DNA from: Puniceicoccaceae bacterium 5H | Lineage (GTDB): Bacteria > Verrucomicrobiota > Verrucomicrobiia > Opitutales > Oceanipulchritudinaceae | Reading direction: 5' to 3' | Length of the DNA: 64,000 bases | NCBI GenBank assembly: GCA_009772895.1 | Contig: WOUP01000013.1 | Span: 1-64,000, forward strand | Shown: positions 40,780 to 48,496 of the stretch, piece by piece | How the letters are laid out: each line of letters starts with the position of its first letter | Numbering within the stretch: position 1 is the stretch's first letter | The notes under the pieces: model-generated | What the model saw: only the letters and a program-made list of their open reading frames with translations | Told to the model about the DNA's origin: nothing | The model's database searches: none | Position numbers and translations under genes: made by a program

Positions 40780-42207
40780 TCAGCCCCTCACCGGAGCCCC
40801 CGCCGTGCCTACGAGCAGAAACCGGGCGCCATGGGACGGCACGCGCACCGTTTGCTGCCCCTGCCCCAACGGCTTCCGTTGCCACAGATCCCGCGCGGGT
40901 AACGCCCCATCGTCCAGCCCCAGCGCCTCCAGCGGCAGCGTCATCTCCACGACCTCCTCGCCGAGATTGAAGCACGCCACGTAGTAGCCCTGCCCCTCCG
41001 GCGCCTCCGCAATCCATACCACTTGCCCGTCCTCACGCGAAAGCTGCCGCGGCTGCCGCCCGTGCTGATTGGCCGCCAGCACCTCGGGATTGCTCAGCAG
41101 CGCCGTCACCTCCGGCCCGCTCGCCGGCAGGTCGCCGCCCATCATCAGCGGCGAGCGCGCGATGCTCCAGAGCGTCATCAGCGTCACCTGCTCGTCGGGC
41201 GTAAACTGGCTCATGCGCTCCGGCCCTTTTGGGCCCCGTCGCGACAACAACCCCAGCGGCAACATGTCGGCGTCCGGCCAGTTGCCGACGCCTTGCTCGG
41301 ACGGCACCCACTGGGCCAGACGCGCAAACTGCGCCTCCAGCTTTTCCCATTCGTCCCAGAAGTCGGCCGAGATGCGCCAGAGATTGGCGACCGAGCGCAG
41401 GTGCGCCGCGTAGCGCTGCTCGAGGTTGAGCGACAGGCTCAACACGACCGGGCGCTCCTGCCCGTCTATCGCGCGCCGCAAGGCTGCCGCCTCGTCACCG
41501 TAGTAAGGATAGTCGCCAAAGAAGTCGATATCGTCGACCTTGAGGTAGTCCACACCCCACGCGGCATACAGCTCGACCAGCGAATCGTAATAGGCCTGCG
41601 CGCCCTCGCGGCTCATATCCACGCCGTACATGTGGTCCAGCCAGGGACAGACGGAGCTCGTGTCGGCAATTTCCCCCGCCGTCACGCCCGGAGCCCCCTT
41701 GATGGGCGACTGCGCCCACACCGCCTGCCGCGGGATGCCCCGCATCACGTGCACGCCCAACTTGAGGCCCAGGCTGTGCACATAGTCCGCCAGTGGCGCA
41801 AATCCCTGTCCGTCGCGTGAAGAGGGGAAGCGACGGGGATCGGGCAAGAGGCGCCCGTAGGCATCCATGGCCAGCCACGGCACCGGCGCGCCGTCCTCCG
41901 GGCTCTCGAACTGCGGCGGATTGCTTTGCGTGCTGCCTGGGGGTGTGGGATACGACCAGCAGTAGTCGATCACCACGTATTCCCAACCGTAGCGCTTCAG
42001 GTGCTCGGCCATGTAGGCCGCATTGGCCCGCACCTCGGCCTCCGTCACCGTCGCGCCGTAGCAATCGTAGCTGTTCCAGCCCATCGGCGGAGTCTCCGCC
42101 CATTCGCGGAAGCCGCTGTCCGACGCCACCGGCTCGAACGTCCGGGCCGTCCCGGAGGTAACCAACGCCAGCAGACAACCCGCCCCGATCATCGATAACG
42201 CACGCAT
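40780..42207 (-). CDS. alpha-galactosidase (GH27)
   Basis: A 475-aa exported glycoside hydrolase from the ATG at 42207 (signal peptide ending near SGTART). GH27 marks are PPMGWNSYDCYG at residues 40-51, YVVIDYCW (78-84) and the nucleophile segment YLKVDD (221-226, D225 or D226). The C-terminal beta-domain ends in SHGARFLLVG. It should release terminal alpha-galactosyl units from polysaccharides outside or in the periplasm, in keeping with the polysaccharide-degrading life of Opitutae; alpha-N-acetylgalactosaminidase is an alternative. It lies 44 bp upstream of the amidase gene. Confidence 0.88.
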   Translation of the reverse strand: MRALSMIGAGCLLALVTSGTARTFEPVASDSGFREWAETPPMGWNSYDCYGATVTEAEVRANAAYMAEHLKRYGWEYVVIDYCWSYPTPPGSTQSNPPQFESPEDGAPVPWLAMDAYGRLLPDPRRFPSSRDGQGFAPLADYVHSLGLKLGVHVMRGIPRQAVWAQSPIKGAPGVTAGEIADTSSVCPWLDHMYGVDMSREGAQAYYDSLVELYAAWGVDYLKVDDIDFFGDYPYYGDEAAALRRAIDGQERPVVLSLSLNLEQRYAAHLRSVANLWRISADFWDEWEKLEAQFARLAQWVPSEQGVGNWPDADMLPLGLLSRRGPKGPERMSQFTPDEQVTLMTLWSIARSPLMMGGDLPASGPEVTALLSNPEVLAANQHGRQPRQLSREDGQVVWIAEAPEGQGYYVACFNLGEEVVEMTLPLEALGLDDGALPARDLWQRKPLGQGQQTVRVPSHGARFLLVGTAGAPVRG

Positions 42208-42277
42208 GTGACGGCCGTTATAGCCGCCCATGGGCAGAGGTCAATGCCGTGTGGGTCTCCTCCCTCGGACACAAAAA

Positions 42278-42301
42278 GGGCCCGCCGTATAAGGCGAGCC
42301 C
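42278..42301 (-). terminator. intrinsic terminator after infC
   Basis: GGGCCCGCC at 42278-42286 pairs with GGCGAGCCC at 42293-42301 (one mismatch) and leads into TTTTT on the minus strand. It separates infC from the alpha-galactosidase gene. Confidence 0.82.
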
Positions 42302-42341
42302 GGAAAGGGATCAGGCGACGGCGCCGCGCGGGCGGCCGGAC

Positions 42342-43001
42342 CTAGGACTGCTGTTCGTTGTGATCGTCGTCGTCCTCGTCGTCGTCGTCATCATAGATCT
42401 CGCCCTCCTTCGTCAGGAGCAGCTTGCGCTTGTTGGCGGGCAGCGGCGACATGACCATGTTGATGTGACGACCACTCTGCTTGGGCGTGCCATCGGGCTG
42501 ACCTACGTGCTCCAGGTCTTTGGCGGCACGGTTGACGATCTTGAAGCCGAGCTCGGTGTGCTCCATCTCGCGACCGCGGAACATGAGCGAAAGCTTGAGC
42601 TTGCTGCCCTTGAACAGGAAGTGTTCGGCGCGGCGCAGCTTGGTCATGTAGTCGTGCTCGTCGATACGGACACGGAACTTGACCTCCTTGATCTTGGAAG
42701 AACCGGAGGCCTTGGCCTTGTTCTCCTTTTGCCGCTTGGAGAGTTCGTACATGTACTTGCCGAAATCCAGGACACGGCAAACCGGCGGGCGGGCACTCGG
42801 GGAAATTTCCACCAAATCCAACCCGACTGCTTTCGCAGCTTGTAACGCTTCATCTCGCGAGACGACCCCTATCTGCTTACCATCAGGGCCAATGAGACGC
42901 ACTTCACGTGCTCGAATACGTTCGTTTTTACGGACGGGCGGCTCACTGCGCCTACGGCCACGGCCTCGGCCACGTCCTCCAGAACCAGAAAATTTAGGCA
43001 T
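42342..43001 (-). CDS. infC: translation initiation factor IF-3
   Basis: A 219-aa IF-3. The N-domain ([21 protein letters not shown] trimmed to [36 protein letters not shown]) and C-domain ([20 protein letters not shown] in part, [11 protein letters not shown]) are both complete. It is longer than usual because of an Arg/Gly-rich N-terminal extension ([11 protein letters not shown]) and an acidic tail ([10 protein letters not shown]). The factor binds the 30S subunit and prevents premature 50S joining. The usual neighbours rpmI and rplT are missing, and a terminator follows. Confidence 0.95.
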   Translation of the reverse strand: MPKFSGSGGRGRGRGRRRSEPPVRKNERIRAREVRLIGPDGKQIGVVSRDEALQAAKAVGLDLVEISPSARPPVCRVLDFGKYMYELSKRQKENKAKASGSSKIKEVKFRVRIDEHDYMTKLRRAEHFLFKGSKLKLSLMFRGREMEHTELGFKIVNRAAKDLEHVGQPDGTPKQSGRHINMVMSPLPANKRKLLLTKEGEIYDDDDDEDDDDHNEQQS

Positions 43002-43137
43002 GTATGCTGTTTAAGGGTGTCTCTCGGTGGGATGCGGCGGCCACACAACCGCCTGGTTGGTTAGGAATGTGTTCAGAGAAATAGAAATTACGCAGACAGG
43101 CGCAGAACTCAACCCCCTTTTGCGTAAAATCCGCCCT

Positions 43138-44580
43138 TCAGCGTGCACCCTGCCCGCTCAACACCACCGGCACCGTGCGCGCGAGGATGCGCAGGTCGAG
43201 CCACAGGCTCCAGCCGTCGATGTATTCCAGGTCGAGCCGGACCCACTCCGCGAAGTCCTCCAGATCGCTGCGCCCGGAGACCTGCCAGAGCCCCGTGAGG
43301 CCCGGCAGCACGCTGTAGCGGCGGTGATCGCGCGGCAACGGCATGGCCTGCGTCTCGGCCAGAGGCAAGGGGCGCGGCCCCACGAGGCTCATGTGGCCGC
43401 AGAGCACGTTCCAGAGCTGCGGCAGCTCGTCGATACTGAAGCGGCGGAGCCACCGTCCCACCGGCGTCACGCGGGCATCCCGGCGCGCCTTGAAGGCGGG
43501 GCCGCGCAAATCATTAGGCACGGTGCCGCGCCGCTGCTCGGCGTCGCAGACCATGGTGCGAAACTTCCAGATCGCAAAAGGCCGCCCACGCCAGCCGGTG
43601 CGCATCTGGCGATAGAGCACGGGGCCGGGCGAACTAAGCCGCACCGCCAGCGTCGCGAGCAGCAGCACGGGGCTCAAGACCAGCAACAGCCCGCCCGCCA
43701 CCAGCACATCTAGCGCGCGCTTGATCGCCAGCTTGGCCGCGTAGTGCGGGTGCGTGCTGAAGACGACCACCGGGCGACCGCCGAAGTCGTCCACCTCTGC
43801 CTGAGCCTGCTGCGGGAGGGGAAAGGCGGTGAAATACCACACCTCGATGCCCTGTTCTTCCGCCATCGCCAGCACCTGCTGATCGACGGTCGGATCGCCG
43901 CTCTGGTGCAGGAAGACCAGTTGATACCGCCCCGAACGCAGCGCCGGCTCCAGCGCATCCAGGCTCGCCACCACCGGCAGGTCGTCCACCGCGGCCGCTT
44001 CCCCCACCGGCAGCACGCCGGCAATGCGCACCGTGCCGAGGTGACGCGCCCGAAAGGCGGCGCGCCGGGCGGGGACTTCATGGCCCGAGCAGACCAGCAG
44101 CGCCTGCAGCGGGTGCCGCCGGCAAAAGCGATCGACCACGTAGTGCCGGAATGCAAACTCCTTGAGCAGCAGGTAGCTCCAGAACAGCCCGGCAAAGAGG
44201 AACAGCAGCGAGCGGTTGAGAAAGTCCACCCCCACCGTGTAGAGCACCAGAACCGCCAGCGCGATGCCGAGCCCTACCCCACGTGTCGCCGCCCACGCCA
44301 CCCGTCTGCGCGGGGCAAAAAGGTCCAGCCGATAAAAGCCGCTCAACCGCAAGGCCAGCAACAGGCTGCAGAGGACCAACCCGAACCACCAGCCTTGCGC
44401 CGCGAGGTGGTGCACGGAGTCAATGTGAAAGGGGTAGCCCGTCAGCCGGTGCAAGAGGGGCTGCAGCCGGGGCCCAAACGCGTCCAGCAGCTGATAGGTC
44501 GTGGCGAGCAAGACGCTGCCACCCACGACATCAAGGGCGAAACTGGTGTTGGCGAGAGCCTGGCGATGTCGACCGCGCAT
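43138..44580 (-). CDS. undecaprenyl-phosphate sugar phosphotransferase (WcaJ/WbaP type)
   Basis: A 480-aa polyprenyl glycosylphosphotransferase. The N-terminal half has four or five membrane helices and a Rossmann-like domain (CSGHEVPARRAAF). The C-terminal catalytic part begins with a re-entrant helix (KRALDVLVAGGLLLVLSPVL in part) and continues with KFRTMV, IDELPQLWNVL and SLVGPRPLPL, then PGLTGLWQVSGRS. It transfers a sugar-1-phosphate to undecaprenyl phosphate, starting an exopolysaccharide or capsule repeat unit. It lies alone in the window but fits the fcl/gmd and PEP-CTERM theme. Confidence 0.9.
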   Translation of the reverse strand: MRGRHRQALANTSFALDVVGGSVLLATTYQLLDAFGPRLQPLLHRLTGYPFHIDSVHHLAAQGWWFGLVLCSLLLALRLSGFYRLDLFAPRRRVAWAATRGVGLGIALAVLVLYTVGVDFLNRSLLFLFAGLFWSYLLLKEFAFRHYVVDRFCRRHPLQALLVCSGHEVPARRAAFRARHLGTVRIAGVLPVGEAAAVDDLPVVASLDALEPALRSGRYQLVFLHQSGDPTVDQQVLAMAEEQGIEVWYFTAFPLPQQAQAEVDDFGGRPVVVFSTHPHYAAKLAIKRALDVLVAGGLLLVLSPVLLLATLAVRLSSPGPVLYRQMRTGWRGRPFAIWKFRTMVCDAEQRRGTVPNDLRGPAFKARRDARVTPVGRWLRRFSIDELPQLWNVLCGHMSLVGPRPLPLAETQAMPLPRDHRRYSVLPGLTGLWQVSGRSDLEDFAEWVRLDLEYIDGWSLWLDLRILARTVPVVLSGQGAR

Positions 44581-44616
44581 GAGACCAGCCCGGCAACCCC
44601 GGACTGCGCGCCATCT

Positions 44617-44988
44617 TTAGACGGCAAAGCTTTCGCCGCAAGAACAACTGGCCTTGGCATTGGGGTTGTGAAACTTGAAGCCGCCGGCCACCAATGCGCT
44701 CGAATAGTCGAGCGTCATGCCGCGCAGGTAGAGCGCGCTCTTGCTGTCCACCACGATGCGTTCGCCGTGGCTCTCGATCACGATGTCACCGGCCTTGGGC
44801 GTCGCGATAAAGCGCAGCTTGTAGGACAGGCCGTTGCAGCCACCACCCGTGATCTTCACGCGCAGCAGGTCGCCCTTTTGCTCCCGCTCACGCAACTTGC
44901 CGATCTGTTCGGCGGCCGGCTCCGTCACCTGGATCAGGCGCTCGTCCCCTACCCGAACTCCCTCGGGATATGCCTGCACATCTGCCAT
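44617..44988 (-). CDS. IscA/ErpA-type iron-sulfur cluster assembly protein
   Basis: A 123-aa A-type carrier with the three cluster-binding cysteines C51 (GGGCNGLSY), C115 and C117 (ASCSCGESF). The start at the ATG at 44988 gives the normal length; a longer frame to 45024 adds only 12 residues. A-type proteins receive Fe-S clusters and pass them to apo-enzymes. Together with sufT 11 kb away, it gives this window two stand-alone Fe-S maturation genes. It lies 36 bp upstream of the sugar transferase gene in the same orientation. Confidence 0.9.
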   Translation of the reverse strand: MADVQAYPEGVRVGDERLIQVTEPAAEQIGKLREREQKGDLLRVKITGGGCNGLSYKLRFIATPKAGDIVIESHGERIVVDSKSALYLRGMTLDYSSALVAGGFKFHNPNAKASCSCGESFAV

Positions 44989-45113
44989 CTTCCCAAGATA
45001 CGACACCGCCCACCCCGAAATCAAGGCCCACCACCCGGAAAGATGCGCGAACGCAAACGGAGCCCAACCCCATAGTTGACCTTCCCGTTTTCTTTGCTAC
45101 GATGATGAGAAAT

Positions 45114-45188
45114 TGGCCTATGGTGTAATTGGCAACACAGCGGATTCTGGTTCCGTTATTCCAGGTTCAAGTCCTGGTAGGCCAGCCA
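45114..45188 (+). tRNA. tRNA-Gln (anticodon CTG)
   Basis: A complete 75-nt cloverleaf including an encoded CCA: acceptor TGGCCTA/TAGGCCA, a D-loop with AATTGGCAACA, anticodon stem GCGGA/TCCGT around TTCTGGT (anticodon CTG), T-arm CCAGGTTCAAGTCCTGG and discriminator G before CCA. It reads CAG codons. Confidence 0.95.
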
Positions 45189-45235
45189 ATTTTGCCTGCT
45201 CGTCGAGCGCATGGTTGGAGGCCTCGGCCCCAAAC

Positions 45236-45268
45236 AAAAAGCGGCCTCCGCGTGTATACGGAGACCGC
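45236..45268 (-). terminator. intrinsic terminator after the carbonic anhydrase gene
   Basis: GCGGCCTCCG at 45241-45250 pairs with CGGAGACCGC at 45259-45268 (one mismatch), and TTTTT follows on the minus strand. It is 30 bp after the stop codon. Confidence 0.82.
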
Positions 45269-45297
45269 CTGAGAGGGGACATCTTCCCAGATAAAGG

Positions 45298-45999
45298 CTA
45301 CTCGACCAGCGTGACCTTGCCCGTCTGGAGGCTGTAGACCGCACCGACGATGCACAGACGGCCTTCCTGCTCCAGCTTGACCAACTCAGGGCTGCGCTCA
45401 CGGATGTCCGCCACGGTCATCTTCACGTTTTGTTCGACGACTAAACTGACGAACCTGTGATCGTGCGAGTCGAGGTGGCCATGATCGTGCCCGTAGTGGT
45501 GGTCCGCCTTCACCGCCTCGACCGCCGGCTCGATCTTGTCCAGAAGCAGGCTCAAATTGCTCATTTCCACGTGATCGATCGCGCCCTTCACCGCGCCACA
45601 GGACTCGTGGCCCAGCACCAGAATGACGTGCACGCCCGAGACGCAGGCCGCGTATTCCATCGAGCCGAGCTGATCCTCGTTCTCGATATTACCCGCGACG
45701 CGCCCCACGAAGATGTCGCCCAGGGACTGGTCGAACACCAGCTCCACCGGCACGCGCGAGTCGATGCAGGAAAGGACATAGGCCTTCGGATGCTGCCCGC
45801 CCACCCCATCGTGCCGGCGCGTCACCAGATCCCGTGGCGTCAGGCGGTTGTCGACGTAGTGCTTGTTGCCCGCCATCAAGTCGGCCAGCACCTCCTGCGG
45901 CGTAAAATGCGCCTGTTCCTGCTTCGTCGGGGCGTGATCAGCGGCCGCCAGCGAACCGGCCAAGAGTGTCAGTAGGACAGAAAATAAGGGGAGTTTCAT
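45298..45999 (-). CDS. periplasmic beta-carbonic anhydrase
   Basis: A 233-aa exported enzyme (signal peptide MKLPLFSVLLTLLAGSLAAA, start at 45999). The zinc ligands and catalytic dyad of beta-carbonic anhydrases are present: C78-I-D80-S-R82, then H131-E-S-C134. It interconverts CO2 and bicarbonate. A histidine-rich insert at residues 167-181 (HHYGHDHGHLDSHDH) is unusual and may store or scavenge zinc or other metals in the periplasm. It is a single gene with its own terminator. Confidence 0.92.
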   Translation of the reverse strand: MKLPLFSVLLTLLAGSLAAADHAPTKQEQAHFTPQEVLADLMAGNKHYVDNRLTPRDLVTRRHDGVGGQHPKAYVLSCIDSRVPVELVFDQSLGDIFVGRVAGNIENEDQLGSMEYAACVSGVHVILVLGHESCGAVKGAIDHVEMSNLSLLLDKIEPAVEAVKADHHYGHDHGHLDSHDHRFVSLVVEQNVKMTVADIRERSPELVKLEQEGRLCIVGAVYSLQTGKVTLVE

Positions 46000-46077
46000 C
46001 GCCGGATTAAATCGGCACTTCGGCTCCACCCTATCGTTGGCTTTTGCCGCCAGCGTTTGTAAAAAGCGGGGGCAACT

Positions 46078-48054
46078 CTACTCCGCCACCGCGTGTTCGA
46101 TGCGGAGCTGCACGAAGAAGGGCGTGTCGGGGCTGCTGCGGTTGTAGGGAGGCTGCTCGAGGTCGGGCAGCTCGAAGCGGCCGCCGTCATAGCCTTCCGG
46201 GCGGGGCGAGATACCCGTCAGCGGCTGCAGGCCCGCGTCGGACAGGGCGTGACCCCAGTAGACCGTGTATGTGCGGCTGGGCGTGAACGGCTCAAAGCGC
46301 AACACCCAGCGGTCGAAGTCGTACTCCAGCGAAACCGTCAGGTAATCGTCCGCATCCTCCGGATCGGTCCCGGCCAGCTCCTCGTCTGCATCCGAGCGCC
46401 CATCGCCGTCCGAATCGGCCGTGCCGTCGCGCTCCAGCGAACCGAAGTAGTAAGACTCCCACGCGTCGTCCATCCCATCGGCATCCGTGTCCTCAATCAC
46501 CAGCGGATACTGGACCCCGATGATGGTCTCGTGGTAGGGGTTGTACGGAATGTCCGCGAGCAGAGCTTGATTGGCCTGCATCGAAATGTAGCCGTATCGC
46601 ATCCCGGAAGGCATGGGGGCCAGGCCCTTGAGACGATTGCGATCCAGAAAAAGTATTCGTTCACTGAATCCTTCGGTTGTCGGCACCTGCTCGATCAGGT
46701 TGTTGCGCAGATACAGCACCGCATAGCGTGGCAGCGTTCCCAGCGGGCTGATGTCCCGAATCCTGTTCCCCTGCAGGTGTACTTCGCTGGTCAGAAGGCT
46801 CAAAGCAGCCAAGGGCGTGACATCCTCGATGTCGTTGAAGTCGGCTGAAAAATTGGTCAACTCGGCAAGCCCCTCCATAGGGGTCAGGTCAGACACCCGG
46901 TTCCCGTTGAACGAGAGGTGCCGCAGCCCCGAAAAGTCCGCTACGGGCGAAAGATCTTCCACGTAGTTGTCGTCGATCGTCAAATACAGGATGTGCGTCA
47001 TCTCGCGGATTGGCGAAAGATCGGTGAGGCGATTGCCGCTCACATCCAATTGATACAGATGACTCAGGCTCGTCAGAAAGGAAAGATCGGATAGCCCCAG
47101 GTTGCGAAGCGTAAGCGATCCTAGATTCGTCCGTGCGACAATGGGTGCGAGATCGACGATATGGCCCCCTTCAATGTGCAACGCGTGCAGGTTATCCATT
47201 GATTCAAGCACGGCCAGATCCCAGGTCACCGGGCCTCCGATCGTCAAATACTCCAGTTTTTCCAATCCACCCAGCGGCGTCAGGTCCAGCGCTTCCGTCG
47301 TCGTAATCGAGACATCATAAAGACGAGAAAGGTCGGCCAGTGGCGTCAGATCGTCGACACGGCCACCCGCCTCAATGGCGGTGAGGTTGATGGCATCCTC
47401 CAGACCCTTCAGAGAATCGACCGAGACCGGCTCAGCGGTCGACCAATCATACAGGAGCTGTAGATCCGTCAACTCCCCCAGATCGGCCTTGGTGAGGGAC
47501 TCCCCGGGCTCCATGTCTAGATACCCCCGCACGATGCGGGCCACCATTGGATCCCGCACGTCAGCTATTTCCGATACGGTTTCGTCGCGCTGCTGCAAGA
47601 GATAGACGAATTGCAGCGACTGCGCATACAGGGCCTCCAGCACCTGCTGGTCTGCGCTGCCCGCCACGAAGCGGAGCTTGTTGCCATTCAGGCTCAGGCT
47701 GCTCAGCTGCTCCAGCCCCTGCAAAGGCGTAATGTCGCTGATGTCGTTATCGCCCAACTCCAACACCTCGAGATTGGTGGCATATTGCAGCCCTTCGATG
47801 CTCTGGATCCGAACGTCGCTCTCCGTATATTCCTCGTAGCTGAGGTTGAGTTCCGTCAGCTCGAGCATATCCGCCTGCGTCAGCTGCCGATCACCGATGC
47901 CTAGCTCCTCTTTCACTTTCGCCTCCAGCGTCGGGTCGGGGATGTTGACGACGACCGAAGCCGGATCTTCCGCCTGGGCAAAGACGGAAGCAAGGGGGAA
48001 CATGACAGGGCTCACGCCGAGCAGCAACGACAGCGAGAAAGGAATCAAGCGCAT
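46078..48054 (-). CDS. secreted leucine-rich-repeat protein with calcium-type repeat
   Basis: A 658-aa exported protein with a signal peptide ending near FAQA. It has an internalin-like array of about 12-15 leucine-rich repeats of 21-23 residues (LEVLELGDNDISDITPLQGL style; TNLEVLELGDNDI is clear), interrupted by a helical spacer near residues 140-200. After residue 545 comes a thrombospondin-type-3-like Asp-rich segment (DTDADGMDDAWE, DSDGDGRSDADEELAGTD), which usually binds calcium. The last 100 residues form a beta-domain. It probably binds proteins or glycans at the surface. No anchor motif is seen at the C-terminus. Confidence 0.85.
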   Translation of the reverse strand: MRLIPFSLSLLLGVSPVMFPLASVFAQAEDPASVVVNIPDPTLEAKVKEELGIGDRQLTQADMLELTELNLSYEEYTESDVRIQSIEGLQYATNLEVLELGDNDISDITPLQGLEQLSSLSLNGNKLRFVAGSADQQVLEALYAQSLQFVYLLQQRDETVSEIADVRDPMVARIVRGYLDMEPGESLTKADLGELTDLQLLYDWSTAEPVSVDSLKGLEDAINLTAIEAGGRVDDLTPLADLSRLYDVSITTTEALDLTPLGGLEKLEYLTIGGPVTWDLAVLESMDNLHALHIEGGHIVDLAPIVARTNLGSLTLRNLGLSDLSFLTSLSHLYQLDVSGNRLTDLSPIREMTHILYLTIDDNYVEDLSPVADFSGLRHLSFNGNRVSDLTPMEGLAELTNFSADFNDIEDVTPLAALSLLTSEVHLQGNRIRDISPLGTLPRYAVLYLRNNLIEQVPTTEGFSERILFLDRNRLKGLAPMPSGMRYGYISMQANQALLADIPYNPYHETIIGVQYPLVIEDTDADGMDDAWESYYFGSLERDGTADSDGDGRSDADEELAGTDPEDADDYLTVSLEYDFDRWVLRFEPFTPSRTYTVYWGHALSDAGLQPLTGISPRPEGYDGGRFELPDLEQPPYNRSSPDTPFFVQLRIEHAVAE

Positions 48055-48179
48055 ACGTTATGAATCGCAACTCGCATGCAGGAGGTAAAGCCCTTAATCA
48101 TGCGCTCATGAGAAACGCTCTGGCAGCGCCGCCCGCTTGCCTTGACTTCGCGGCACATCCGCGCTTTTCTAAAGCTTCC

Positions 48180-48290
48180 ATGAGTCACGATACGTCCATC
48201 CCCACCCTGTTTTGGGAGCACCGGCGCTGCATGCGGGCGGCGCTGCTGGGTCTTGGGTTGGCGCTTCTGCTCCCCGGTGGGGGAGCGTAA
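48180..48290 (+). CDS. putative leucine-rich leader peptide of leuA
   Basis: A 36-codon frame upstream of leuA (or 19 codons from the ATG at 48231). It ends LLGLGLALLLPGGGA: seven of ten consecutive codons in LLGLGLALLL are for leucine, and several different Leu codons are used. Ten bases after its stop come two mutually exclusive hairpins. A short leucine-rich frame in this position suggests ribosome-mediated attenuation of leuA. The first 17 residues of the longer form are not informative. It is a plausible but unproven regulatory peptide. Confidence 0.45.
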   Translation: MSHDTSIPTLFWEHRRCMRAALLGLGLALLLPGGGA

Positions 48291-48299
48291 ATATTGGCT

Positions 48300-48341
48300 G
48301 CCCGGCTGGCGCGGGCCCTGCAAAACGATCTGCCAGTTTTT
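48300..48341 (+). promoter_or_regulatory. candidate attenuator between the leucine leader and leuA
   Basis: CTGGC (48306-48310) can pair with GCCAG (48332-48336), which is followed by T5, to form a terminator. Alternatively GCCCG (48300-48304) pairs with CGGGC (48312-48316) and locks CTGGC in its loop. The remainder, 48342-48496, shows no further feature that I can support. Confidence 0.45.
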
Positions 48342-48496
48342 GTTGACTCAAGTCCCGCACGGACGGGGCTTTCCGGTGGCGTGAAGTGCGCGCAAAGCCT
48401 TCGCAGTTGCCATCGGCGCCTTCATGATTTGACCTAGCTGGCTGCAACGGCGCTGGGTCACCCCATTCCCGCATTGAGATACCGAAAGACTTTACC

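Noticed and set aside
48060-48179. Coding sequence upstream of the leucine-rich leader in the same frame
   Set aside because: The 40 codons before the ATG at 48180 have no conserved look and lie in the divergent promoter region of the LRR gene; only the leucine-rich end is of interest.
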